Positions 26,005 to 34,856 of a stretch of DNA of 64,000 nt are shown here, one piece after another. The notes under the pieces were generated by a model, which saw nothing but the letters and a program-made list of their open reading frames with translations, was not told the origin of the DNA and made no database searches. The position numbers and the translations under genes were made by a program. This DNA is from Mycolicibacterium sp. HK-90 (lineage in GTDB: Bacteria > Actinomycetota > Actinomycetes > Mycobacteriales > Mycobacteriaceae): NCBI RefSeq assembly GCF_030486405.1, contig NZ_CP129613.1, positions 2,480,001 to 2,544,000 on the forward strand, in the 5' to 3' direction. How positions within the stretch are numbered: the first letter of the stretch is position 1; each line of letters starts with the position of its first letter.

Positions 26005-26081
26005 CGCGCAAGCGCTCAGTCAGCCGCCACGGTGCTGTTGTGTCGGCGGCCTGCCTTCGCGCAAGCGCTCAGTCAGCCGCC
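26005..26081. repeat. 24-bp direct repeat, two copies
   Basis: CGCGCAAGCGCTCAGTCAGC plus CGCC occurs at 26005-26028 and again at 26058-26081. The second copy contains the last codons and stop of the minus-strand NAGGN synthetase gene. Its reverse complement core, TGAGCGCTTGCGCGAAG, occurs a third time at 62384-62400 between infB and rbfA. The intervening 29 bp are unique. Confidence 0.7.
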
Positions 26082-27859
26082 TCCGAAGGTGTCCAGGCTT
26101 GAGGCAGACCGGGCTGCTGCGGGAACAAGAAGTCGACGAATGCCGCGGCGGTGGGCTGCGGCTCGTGATTGGCCAGGCCGGGCCGTTCGTTGGCCTCGAT
26201 GAACACGTACTCGCGGCCGGTGACGTCGGGAACCAGCAGGTCGATGCCCGTCACCGGGATGCCGATCGCCTCGGCCGCTGCCACGCCGACCCGGCACAGT
26301 TCGGGGTTCACCTCCGCGGTGACGTCGTGAATCGTACCGCCCTGATGCAGGTTCGCCGTCCGTCGCACCCGCAGCCGCTCACCCTCGGGCAGCACGTCGT
26401 CGAATGACCAGCCGGCCTCGGCGACGGTGCCCTTGGTGACGTCGTCGATCGGGATTCGTGACTCCCCACCGGTGGCGGCGGCCCTGCGCCGCGACTGCGT
26501 CTCGATGAGCTCACCGATGGTGTGCTTGCCGGTGCCGACGATCTCAGCGGGTTTACGGATGGCGGCCGCGACCACCTTGCCGTCGATCACCACAAGCCGC
26601 AGATCGTCGCCCGGGGCGCGCTGTTCGATCAGCACCTCCGGGTACTGCTCGCGGGCCCGGTGCAGTGCCGCGTCCAACTCGTCACTCCCGTCCACCCCGA
26701 CGGTGATGCCCTTGCCCTGTTCGCCGCGGGTGGGTTTGACCACCACGTCGCCGACCTCGGAGAGGAAGTCGTGATCCTCACGGTCGAAGGTGGCCAGCCG
26801 GCCCTTGGGCACCGTGATCCCGGCATCGGACACGATCCGCCGGGTCTGGCGCTTGTCGTCGCAGCGGGCCATGGCCACCGCAGAGGTGAACTCCGACAGC
26901 GATTCTCGGGTGATGACACTGCGACCGCCGTGCGACAGCTTCATCTCACCGGCGCCCGCGTCGAGCACCTCGACGCGGATGCCGCGGCGCATCGCCTCAT
27001 CGGCGATGATGCGCGCATACGGGTTCAGATCGTCCACTGTCTCCGGCGGATGAGTGAACAGCGGCTCGTTGATCGCGTTCTTGCGCTTGACGGCCAGCAC
27101 CGGGACGCGATGAAAACCGAGCTTCTCGTACAGTGCGATCGCGGCCGAATTGTCGTGGGCCACCGACAGATCCAGATATGCCCGGCCGCGTTCGCGGAAG
27201 ATCCCGGCCAGCGTCCGGGTCAGCGCATCGCCCACCCCGGGCAGTCCGGCGGCCGGATCCACCGCCAGGCTCCACAGGCTCGAGCCGTCTTCGGGGTCGG
27301 CGAACAGCCGTTTGTGGTCGACGCCGGTGACGGTGCCCACCACGCTGCCGTCGTCGTCGCGCACCGCCACCAAATAGACCACTGCCGGGGTCAGGGTGTG
27401 GTTGTGCCAGATGACGTCGACGGGTGCGGGCACCATGCCGCATCGCACGTAGACGCGGTTCATCGCATCGGCGTCGCTCGGTGTCTGCAGGGTGCGCACA
27501 CTGAACCCGACGGGCTCGGCGGCGTCGAGCTCGTCGGTGAACCGCAGCCGGTAGGTGTGGCTCGGGTCGATGAACAGCTCGGCGGGAGAGCGTGCGATCA
27601 GGACGTGCGATTCGCGGGCGTAGATGCAGATGTCGCGCCGGCCCGGGCCTTCCTGCTGCAGCACCTCGGCGAGTTGCTCGGGATCGGCGAAGGTCTGCCC
27701 GAAAATCAGTCGGCCCCAGCCCAGTTCGAGCACGACATCGTCGGCCATCGCGTCGACGAGGTGCTGGGGTGAGGCATCGTGCAGGCCCAGCGTGATCGCC
27801 TCGGTGTGATCGGGGTGGTTCACCGAGAGAGCCGAGGCGTCGGGCTCGGTGGCGGTCAT
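26069..27859 (-). CDS. ngg: N-acetylglutaminylglutamine synthetase (GNAT + ATP-grasp)
   Basis: A 596-residue fusion. Residues ~130-280 form a GNAT acetyltransferase domain (WSLAVDPAAGLPGVGDALTRTL, LSVAHDNSAAIALYEKLGFH). Residues ~290-590 form an ATP-grasp ligase (GDVVVKPTRGEQGKGITVGV, VLIEQRAPGDDLRLVVIDGK, GIDLLVPDV, FIEANERPGL). This architecture is that of the enzyme that acetylates and joins two glutamines in synthesis of the osmolyte N-acetylglutaminylglutamine amide (NAGGN), known from Sinorhizobium and Pseudomonas. ATG 27859 overlaps the upstream amidotransferase stop (ATGA), so the pair is coupled. Osmotic induction is expected but not shown. Confidence 0.87.
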   Translation of the reverse strand: MTATEPDASALSVNHPDHTEAITLGLHDASPQHLVDAMADDVVLELGWGRLIFGQTFADPEQLAEVLQQEGPGRRDICIYARESHVLIARSPAELFIDPSHTYRLRFTDELDAAEPVGFSVRTLQTPSDADAMNRVYVRCGMVPAPVDVIWHNHTLTPAVVYLVAVRDDDGSVVGTVTGVDHKRLFADPEDGSSLWSLAVDPAAGLPGVGDALTRTLAGIFRERGRAYLDLSVAHDNSAAIALYEKLGFHRVPVLAVKRKNAINEPLFTHPPETVDDLNPYARIIADEAMRRGIRVEVLDAGAGEMKLSHGGRSVITRESLSEFTSAVAMARCDDKRQTRRIVSDAGITVPKGRLATFDREDHDFLSEVGDVVVKPTRGEQGKGITVGVDGSDELDAALHRAREQYPEVLIEQRAPGDDLRLVVIDGKVVAAAIRKPAEIVGTGKHTIGELIETQSRRRAAATGGESRIPIDDVTKGTVAEAGWSFDDVLPEGERLRVRRTANLHQGGTIHDVTAEVNPELCRVGVAAAEAIGIPVTGIDLLVPDVTGREYVFIEANERPGLANHEPQPTAAAFVDFLFPQQPGLPQAWTPSEAAD

Positions 27860-29661
27860 GCCGCCGTCCCCGTCACGCCGTGGCGCTGCAACCACAGTTC
27901 GAGCAGCGCGATCTGCCACAACTCGTTGCCCCGCAGCGGGGTCAGCTTGCCGTTCGGATCGGCCAGCAACCGATCGACCGCCTCCGGACGAAACAGACCG
28001 CGCTCCTTGGCTTCCGGCGCGTACAGCGCATCGCGGACCAGATCCAGATACGGTCCCTCGAGGTGGGTCAGGGCCGGCACGGGGAAGTATCCCTTGGGCC
28101 GATCGATCACCGCTGCCGGGATAACCCGGCGGGCAGCCTGTTTGAGCACACCCTTGCCCCCGTACGCGGTCTTGAGGCCGGGCGGGCAGGTGGCGGCCAG
28201 CTCGACGAGTTCGTGATCCAGGAACGGCACGCGGCCCTCCAGCCCCCACGCCATGGTCATGTTGTCGACCCGTTTGACCGGGTCGTCGACCAGCATCACC
28301 GTGGTGTCGAGGCGCAATGCGCGGTCCACCCCGGTCTCCGCGCCCGGTGCCGCGAAATGATCGGTGACGAACACGCCGCTGGGATCGCCGTCGGCGCGGT
28401 ATCCGTCGCTGAGCAGGGCACCTACGCCGGTGCTGTCCCGGTCGAAGAACGCGCCGCGGTAGCTGGCCACTGCGCCGTCCAGGCCGGCCGCGGACGGATC
28501 GGCCATCGGCGGATACCAGTGGTACCCGGCGAACACCTCATCGGCGCCCTGGCCGGATTGCACCACCTTGACGTGCTTGGCCACCTCCTGGCTGAGCAGA
28601 TAGAAGGCCACACAGTCATGGCTGACCATCGGTTCGCTCATCGCGGCGATCGCCCCGTCCAGGGCGGGCAGCATCCGGTCGGTGCCGATGCGGATCTGAT
28701 GGTGATCGGTTTCGAAGTGCTCGGCGATGATGTCGGAGTACTTGAACTCGTCGCCGGCCACCCCGCCCACCGATTCGAAGCCGATCGAGAACGTGGACAG
28801 GCCGTGCTGGCCTGCCTCGGCGAGCAGTCCGACGATCAGGCTGGAATCGACCCCGCCGGACAACAGGCAGCCGACGGGCACGTCGGCCACCAGCCGGCGT
28901 TCGACCGCACGCCGCAGCGACTCGAGTACCGCGTCCTCCCAGTCGTTTTCCGACCAGTCGGCCCGGTCGGCGTGCCGGCTGAAGTCGGGAGACCAGTAGA
29001 CGGTGGTGTGCCGGCTGCCGTCGGGTTCGATCGCGACCACGGACGCGGGCGGCACCTTCTTGATGCCCTGCAGGATCGTCAGCGGAGGCGGCACCACCGA
29101 GTGGAACGTGAGGTAGTGGTGCAGCGCGATCGGATCGATGCGGGTGTCGACGCCGCCGCCGGCCAGCAGGGCCGGCAGCGACGAGGCGAACCTGATCCGG
29201 TGGTGGTCCTCGGTGATGTAGAGCGGCTTGATGCCGAGCCGGTCCCGGCCCAGCAGCACCCGGCCGGTGTCCCGCTCGACGATCGCGAACGCGAACATCC
29301 CCATCAGGTGCTCGACGAACCGGTCACCCCAGTGGTGATAGGCCTTGAGCAACACCTCGGTGTCGCTGTGCGAGAAGAAGCGGTAGCCGTGCCCGGACAG
29401 TTCCCGGCGCAGCTCCTGGTAGTTGTAGATGCAGCCGTTCCAGCAAACAGTCAATCCGAGTTCGGGATCGACCATCGGCTGAGCGCCTGCTTCGGTCAGG
29501 TCAATGATTTTCAGGCGGCGGTGGCCCAGCGCGACCCGGCCTTGCGACCACACACCGGCCGCGTCCGGACCCCTGGGCGCCATCGCGTCTGCCATGGCCG
29601 ACACCGCTGAAATATCCGGTGTCCGGCCATCGAGACGCACCTCCCCGGCGGCTCCACACAT
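27856..29661 (-). CDS. asnO: N-acetylglutaminylglutamine amidotransferase (asparagine-synthase-like)
   Basis: A 601-residue glutamine-dependent amidotransferase. Cys 2 (M-C-G-A-A-G) is the Ntn nucleophile of the class II glutaminase domain, with RGPDAAGVW, GHRRLKIIDLT and NGCIYNYQELR as further glutaminase motifs. The synthetase domain has the pyrophosphate loop LSGGVDSSLIVGLL. With the adjacent GNAT/ATP-grasp gene it would amidate the dipeptide to the osmoprotectant NAGGN. ATG 29661 places the Cys correctly; the codon before it is a TTG. It is divergent from the helicase gene. Confidence 0.88.
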   Translation of the reverse strand: MCGAAGEVRLDGRTPDISAVSAMADAMAPRGPDAAGVWSQGRVALGHRRLKIIDLTEAGAQPMVDPELGLTVCWNGCIYNYQELRRELSGHGYRFFSHSDTEVLLKAYHHWGDRFVEHLMGMFAFAIVERDTGRVLLGRDRLGIKPLYITEDHHRIRFASSLPALLAGGGVDTRIDPIALHHYLTFHSVVPPPLTILQGIKKVPPASVVAIEPDGSRHTTVYWSPDFSRHADRADWSENDWEDAVLESLRRAVERRLVADVPVGCLLSGGVDSSLIVGLLAEAGQHGLSTFSIGFESVGGVAGDEFKYSDIIAEHFETDHHQIRIGTDRMLPALDGAIAAMSEPMVSHDCVAFYLLSQEVAKHVKVVQSGQGADEVFAGYHWYPPMADPSAAGLDGAVASYRGAFFDRDSTGVGALLSDGYRADGDPSGVFVTDHFAAPGAETGVDRALRLDTTVMLVDDPVKRVDNMTMAWGLEGRVPFLDHELVELAATCPPGLKTAYGGKGVLKQAARRVIPAAVIDRPKGYFPVPALTHLEGPYLDLVRDALYAPEAKERGLFRPEAVDRLLADPNGKLTPLRGNELWQIALLELWLQRHGVTGTAA

Positions 29662-29767
29662 CAATTCGACCCTACAAGGATCTGGCTGCGGTGTCGCACC
29701 GGCGGTGTGTCGGGTGGTCGCGGCGGCGTGTCCGGGGATTGTCGGGAGGTGGCATTATCCTCCTCGC

Positions 29768-32700
29768 ATGGGGCCTGGATTCGGCTTCGGCATAGCCCGT
29801 GACGAGCTGATTCGCGATTTCGGCGCGCAATCGACCGTGCGCGGTGAACACTATGCCGCCGAAGGCCGGGTCCGTGACATCGAGTTCGATGACGACGCAC
29901 GCCTGCTGCGTGGACGGTGCGTGGGTTCGCATGGTGAGCTGTACGTCCTTGAGGTCGGGCTGTCGCAGGGGAGCCGGGCAGTCGTCGAGTGGGCATTGTG
30001 TTCATGCCCAGTCGGGTCGTTCTGCAAACATGCGGTCGCCCTGGTGCTCACGGCTGTTCCGTCCGACACGGCATACGCGCCCGTGGAGCGGTGGCGGTAC
30101 GTACTCGACCGGGTGCTCGACGAGGTGGCCGTCCCGGAGGGTGGGGGCAAACCGATCGCGTTGGAATTCTCGGTGGAGGCGCCCACCCGCTACCGGCCGG
30201 GGACATTGCTCATGCTGCGTCCGCTGACCCTCGGGAAGCGCGGCACCTGGATCACGCGGGCCCTGACCTGGCGGCGCCTGCTCGACCAGCCCGAGCCCGG
30301 CGAGTTCGATCGCGACCAGTACCGGGCGGTGCGGGCACTGGTGTCGGAGATGGAGCGGTATTACCCGCCGCACGGTCCCGAGAAGATGATGCTCAACGGG
30401 ATGCCCGCCACGTTGTGGCCCCGGCTCGATGAGGTGCTGGACGCCGGGGTGACCGTTCTGGTGGACACCGCGAGCGGCATCCGGGCAGTCGAGTTGATCA
30501 AGAACGTCCACCTTCGGCTGGACTTCGCCGCCGAGGCGGGTGGCGGTGCGGTCATGTCGGTGGCGCTGGTGGTCGACGGGCAGGAGGGCGATCCCGACGG
30601 TGTCGGGCTGATCGGGATGCCGGCCCCGCACGGCATGTTCCAGATCGCCGATTCCGTGCTGCGGCTGGGTGCCTTCGACCCGGTGCCGGGACGCACCATG
30701 GCCGAACTGCTGGGCCACCGCGAGCAGGTGCACATCCCCGCCGACATGGCGCGTGAACTCGCCGTCGACATCCTGCCGCGGCTGGCCAGCAGCGTGGACA
30801 TGGATGTTGCCGACGGCCTGTTCGACCCGCCGACCATCACCGGGCCGTTCCCGGTGTTGACGGTGAAAATCGTCGACGGCGGGGCCCGCGCCTTCTGGAG
30901 CACTCGATATCACGTCAACGACCAGCATCACGATTTCGACCCGGCATCGTCGGCCGGGGCCATCGGCTACCGGGACGGCGCTGCCGAGGAGAGCCTCTGG
31001 CAGCGGGTGGCGCCCGCGTTGCAGGCCGTCGCCGCGGCCGCGCGGGACTGGAAACGTCAAGCGGCGCAGCACGTCAACCGCCGGATATCGGCGACGCTGG
31101 ACGCCGACGCCGTGCACGAACTGCGGGCCATCGTCAAGGCCGCGACGCCGCTGGACGCGGTCACGGCGGCGTCGCGACGCACGCTGTTGGGTGGGGTCAA
31201 TCTCACCTTGGTGGAGGCGGCGGTGCTGTGTGGCCAGGCCTTGCCGCGGCTGGAGTGCTTCGAGGAACTGACCGTCGACTCCGACGAGCGGTACCGGGCG
31301 GCGACCGTGGATCCCCTCGTGACGTTCGCCGGGGACACGTCACTGCCCGGGGACTGGTTCAACCTGAACGTCACCGTGAGCGTCGACGGAGAGACGGTCG
31401 CGTTGCCCGACGTGATCCGCGAATTGACCGCCGGGGCAACGCACATGCTGCTGCCGTCCGGGATGTACTTCCGGCTGGACACGCCCGAGCTGGTCCGGCT
31501 GCGGGAGTTGCTCGACGAGGCCCGTGCGCTCGGCGAGATCGACGGGGACCGGGCCAACGCGGCGTCGCTGAACGTCACCCTGTGGGACGAACTGCTCGAA
31601 CTCGGTGTCGTCGACGAGCAACTCGGCCGGTGGCGGGCGAACCTGGCCCGGCTGTCGGCCGCTCGGCCGCCGGTGCCGGTCGCACCGCCGGCGGGTTTCG
31701 ATGCCGAACTGCGCGATTACCAGCGCGAGGGGCTGGACTGGCTGTCGTTCCTGTGGGACAACGGGATCGGCGGCGTACTCGCCGACGACATGGGCCTGGG
31801 CAAGACCGTGCAGACGCTGGCCCTGATCGCCCGCGCGGTGGCCGGTGGGGCGGGCAGGTTCCTGGTGGTGGCACCGACCAGCGTCGCGCGCAACTGGGCG
31901 GACGAGTGCGCCAAGTTCACCCCCGGCCTGACCGCGGTGGTGGTGACCTCGACCGATGCGCGGGGCAGCGTGCGGCTGGCGCAACAGGTGGCCGGGGCGG
32001 ACATCGTCGTCACCTCCTACACGCTGCTCCGGATGGACACCGCGGCATACGCCCGAATCGAATGGGCCGGAATGATTCTCGACGAAGCCCAGTTCGTCAA
32101 GAATCACCACAGCAAGACCCATCAGAGCGCGCGGCTGCTCGATGTGCCGTTCAAATTGGCGATCACGGGCACCCCGATGGAGAACAACCTCATGGAGCTG
32201 TGGTCGCTGCTGTCGATCACCGTGCCGGGGCTTTTCCCGTCGCCGAAGGTGTTCGAGACGTACTTCCGCAAACCGATCGAATCCGGTGAGGCCGACGACC
32301 GGTTGCCGGTGCTGCGCCGCCGGATCAAACCGGTACTCCTGCGTCGCACCAAAAGTCAGGTGGTCGCCGAACTGCCCCCGAAGAGCGAGCAGGTGCTCAC
32401 CATCGGTCTCGGTGCCAAGCACCGGAAGATCTACGACACCCGGTTGGCCAGGGAACGCCAGAAGGTGCTCGGGTTGTTGGGGGACTGGGAGAAGAACCGG
32501 TTCCAAGTGTTCCGGTCGCTGACCCTGCTGCGCCAGCTGAGCCTGCATCCGGGCCTGGTCGACGACTCCGCGCGTGCCGTGGGCTCGGCCAAGATCGACT
32601 TCCTGGTCGAACAACTCGAACAGCTGGTGGCCGAGGGGCACAGCGCGCTGGTGTTCAGTCAGTTCACCGGGTTCCTCGGCATCGTGCGGGCGCACCTGGA

Positions 32701-33094
32701 CACGGCAGGTATCGCCTACAGCTACCTCGATGGCTCCGTCGACTCCGAGGGAAGGGTAAGGGCCATCGAGGAATTCAATGCCGGAACCAAGCAGGTGTTT
32801 CTGATCAGCCTCAAGGCCGGCGGGTTCGGGCTGAATCTCACCACCGCCGACTACTGCTATCTGTGCGACCCGTGGTGGAGCCCGGCGGCCGAGGCGCAGG
32901 CCGTCGACCGGGCCCACCGCATCGGGCAGACCCGGCCGGTCAGCGTCTACCGACTGGTCGCCGAGAACACCATCGAGGAGAAGGTGGTGGCGCTGCAGGA
33001 ACGCAAGCGGGCCCTGTTCGCCGCGGTGGTCGACGACGGCGATCTGTTCGGCTCGGCCATCACTGCCTCCGATATCCGCGAACTGCTCGGCTGA
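29768..33094 (+). CDS. SWIM-domain SNF2-type DEAD/DEAH helicase
   Basis: A 1108-residue Swi2/Snf2 ATPase. A SWIM zinc finger lies near the N-terminus (C-x-C in ALCSCPVGSFCKHAVALVL). A ~500-residue bacterial SNF2-specific region follows. The helicase core contains LADDMGLGKTVQTLALIARA (Walker A), ILDEAQFVKN (DEAQ box), TGTPMENNLMELWSL and C-terminal motifs LVFSQFTGFLG and RAHRIGQTRPVSVYRL. Such proteins translocate on DNA and remodel protein-DNA complexes; HelZ (Rv2101) is the tuberculosis relative I know. ATG 29768 is chosen because the domain begins shortly after it; the frame is open to 29504, which would overlap asnO. Confidence 0.9.
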   Translation: MGPGFGFGIARDELIRDFGAQSTVRGEHYAAEGRVRDIEFDDDARLLRGRCVGSHGELYVLEVGLSQGSRAVVEWALCSCPVGSFCKHAVALVLTAVPSDTAYAPVERWRYVLDRVLDEVAVPEGGGKPIALEFSVEAPTRYRPGTLLMLRPLTLGKRGTWITRALTWRRLLDQPEPGEFDRDQYRAVRALVSEMERYYPPHGPEKMMLNGMPATLWPRLDEVLDAGVTVLVDTASGIRAVELIKNVHLRLDFAAEAGGGAVMSVALVVDGQEGDPDGVGLIGMPAPHGMFQIADSVLRLGAFDPVPGRTMAELLGHREQVHIPADMARELAVDILPRLASSVDMDVADGLFDPPTITGPFPVLTVKIVDGGARAFWSTRYHVNDQHHDFDPASSAGAIGYRDGAAEESLWQRVAPALQAVAAAARDWKRQAAQHVNRRISATLDADAVHELRAIVKAATPLDAVTAASRRTLLGGVNLTLVEAAVLCGQALPRLECFEELTVDSDERYRAATVDPLVTFAGDTSLPGDWFNLNVTVSVDGETVALPDVIRELTAGATHMLLPSGMYFRLDTPELVRLRELLDEARALGEIDGDRANAASLNVTLWDELLELGVVDEQLGRWRANLARLSAARPPVPVAPPAGFDAELRDYQREGLDWLSFLWDNGIGGVLADDMGLGKTVQTLALIARAVAGGAGRFLVVAPTSVARNWADECAKFTPGLTAVVVTSTDARGSVRLAQQVAGADIVVTSYTLLRMDTAAYARIEWAGMILDEAQFVKNHHSKTHQSARLLDVPFKLAITGTPMENNLMELWSLLSITVPGLFPSPKVFETYFRKPIESGEADDRLPVLRRRIKPVLLRRTKSQVVAELPPKSEQVLTIGLGAKHRKIYDTRLARERQKVLGLLGDWEKNRFQVFRSLTLLRQLSLHPGLVDDSARAVGSAKIDFLVEQLEQLVAEGHSALVFSQFTGFLGIVRAHLDTAGIAYSYLDGSVDSEGRVRAIEEFNAGTKQVFLISLKAGGFGLNLTTADYCYLCDPWWSPAAEAQAVDRAHRIGQTRPVSVYRLVAENTIEEKVVALQERKRALFAAVVDDGDLFGSAITASDIRELLG

Positions 33095-33101
33095 TCAGCC
33101 G
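33088..33101. terminator. 14-bp perfect palindrome over convergent stop codons
   Basis: CGGCTGATCAGCCG spans the stop of the helicase gene (33092-33094) and the abutting stop of the permease gene (33095-33097). It could act as a short bidirectional terminator, or it may simply reflect the two overlapping stop contexts. Confidence 0.3.
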
Positions 33102-34657
33102 GTCAGTTCCGCGGTCGCGGTGTCCACCTGCTTGATCGGCCCGGTGAACCAATGCTTCACCGACACGTGCCAGTAGATGAACAGCAGCAGCAGCACGCTG
33201 CCGACGAGCAGCGGGGTGTAGTTGACGAACTTCCACGCGAAGTTCGGATCCCACGGAACACCGCCCAGCGAGGTCGGGAACATCGCGATGGCCGAGGTGA
33301 GGAGGATTTCGACGATCGCCACCGGGGCCATCCACTTGTACTTGTTGCCGAGATTCCACTGGCCCTGCTCGAATGAATCACCGGCCTTCCAGCGGTAGTA
33401 GATCGGCACGGCGAAGCACAGGTACAGCCCGACCACCCCGATGGACACCACCGCGAAGAACGCGACGGGCACCGGGGCGCCGTTGATCTCGACGGGAACG
33501 AGCGCGGGCAGTGTGATGAGCGCGGCGACGGCCGCGGTGATGATCACGCCGTAGGCCGGGACCCTGCTGGCATTGACCTTCGACCACAACTGATGGCCCG
33601 GCACGGCGCGGTCGCGGCTGAACGCGAACAACATGCGCGACGCACTGGTCTGGCAGGCGGTGGTGCAGAAGAACTGGCCGGCCGTGGAGATCAGCAGCAC
33701 GATGGCCACCCACTTGGGGTTCATGGCCTGCGCGAAGATCACCGCAACCGCGCCGCCACCCTTGGACACGCCCTCGGCGTCCTGCACGGCAAACAGGAAG
33801 GACAGCAACAGGATCCAGCCGCCGATCGCCGAGTAGAAGATGGACTGCCAGATCCCCTTGGCGGCCGCGTTGGCGGCGCTCTTGGTCTCCTCGGACAGGT
33901 GTGCCGATGCGTCATAGCCGGTGATGGTGTACTGGGTCAGGATCGCCGAGATCGGGAGCACGAACAGCAAGAAGCCCCAACCCTTTTCGCCACCGAACAG
34001 TCCGCTGTTGTTGATGGTCTGGGCGAACACGTCGGAGAAGCTGGCATGCTGGGCAGGGACGAAGATCAGGATGAGGATCACCGTCGCGGCACCGGCGACA
34101 TGCCACCACACCGAAACGTTGTTGATCACCGCCAGCAGGTGGCTGGAAAAGATGTTGATGATCGCGGAGACGGCCAGGATCACCACGAAGAGTCCGAAGG
34201 TGCGGGTCAGGCTGTAGCCGGCCAGCCAGCTCTCGCTGAAGGTGCCGAGCGTGAGGTCCAGGAACGTCGCGCAACCGTAGGACACCGTCGCCAGGATCGC
34301 GACCAGGCCGATGAGGTTGAGCCAACCGGTGTAGAAGCCGGCCTTGGGGCCGCCGAGTTTGGCGGCCCACCAATAGATTCCGCCCGACGTCGGATAGGCC
34401 GACACCAGCTCGGCCAGGCACAGCCCGATGATCAGGACGAACACCGCGATGATCGGCCAGCCCCAGGCGATCGCCGCGGGGCCGCCGTTGTTCCAGCCCA
34501 GGCCGAAGGAGGTGAAGCAGCCCGCCAGGATCGAGATGATCGAGAACGAGATGGCGAAGTTGGAGAATCCCGACCAGGATCGCTGGAGTTCCTGGGTGTA
34601 ACCGAGCCTGGCCAGATGTTGTTCGTCGTCGGTGAGCTGCTCATGACCTTCAGGCAC
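33095..34657 (-). CDS. APC-superfamily amino-acid/amine permease
   Basis: A 520-residue transporter with about 12 membrane helices. The N-terminus (LARLGYTQELQRSWSGFSNF, AISFSIISILAGCFTSFGLG) and helix 3 (ELVSAYPTSGGIYWWAAKLGG) are typical of the amino-acid/choline/GABA permease branch. The cytoplasmic N-terminus is acidic. GTG 34657 follows GAGGAGGG. The gene is divergent from the glutamine-synthetase-like operon, sharing its control region, so it is the likely importer of the amine or amino-acid substrate of that pathway. The substrate is an inference from context. Confidence 0.85.
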   Translation of the reverse strand: MPEGHEQLTDDEQHLARLGYTQELQRSWSGFSNFAISFSIISILAGCFTSFGLGWNNGGPAAIAWGWPIIAVFVLIIGLCLAELVSAYPTSGGIYWWAAKLGGPKAGFYTGWLNLIGLVAILATVSYGCATFLDLTLGTFSESWLAGYSLTRTFGLFVVILAVSAIINIFSSHLLAVINNVSVWWHVAGAATVILILIFVPAQHASFSDVFAQTINNSGLFGGEKGWGFLLFVLPISAILTQYTITGYDASAHLSEETKSAANAAAKGIWQSIFYSAIGGWILLLSFLFAVQDAEGVSKGGGAVAVIFAQAMNPKWVAIVLLISTAGQFFCTTACQTSASRMLFAFSRDRAVPGHQLWSKVNASRVPAYGVIITAAVAALITLPALVPVEINGAPVPVAFFAVVSIGVVGLYLCFAVPIYYRWKAGDSFEQGQWNLGNKYKWMAPVAIVEILLTSAIAMFPTSLGGVPWDPNFAWKFVNYTPLLVGSVLLLLFIYWHVSVKHWFTGPIKQVDTATAELTG

Positions 34658-34725
34658 AAACCCTCCTCGGGTACGGGCGGGCCGGGCGGATGGCCCGCGC
34701 TGCCCACGGACAATAGAGTGTTATT

Positions 34726-34741
34726 GGTCGGTTGTCCTACC
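34726..34741. promoter_or_regulatory. candidate operator between permease and glnA4 operon
   Basis: GGTCGG at 34726-34731 and CCTACC at 34736-34741 form an inverted repeat with one mismatch and a TTGT spacer, in an AT-richer part of the 199-bp divergent control region. It is a candidate site for the GntR-family regulator encoded at the end of the operon. Support is weak. Confidence 0.25.
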
Positions 34742-34856
34742 TTTGGTGCGTGACAATCATGCGGATTCGGTGCACGATCGTCACGTCATCGGCAGTGCAA
34801 TGGTCGGCTGGACGCCAGGTTGGCCGGCGAGTCCCACACGGGCAGGAGGGTGCGCA

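Noticed and set aside
26005..26081. CRISPR-like repeats
   Set aside because: Only two 24-bp copies with a 29-bp interval, one inside a coding end, and no cas genes.
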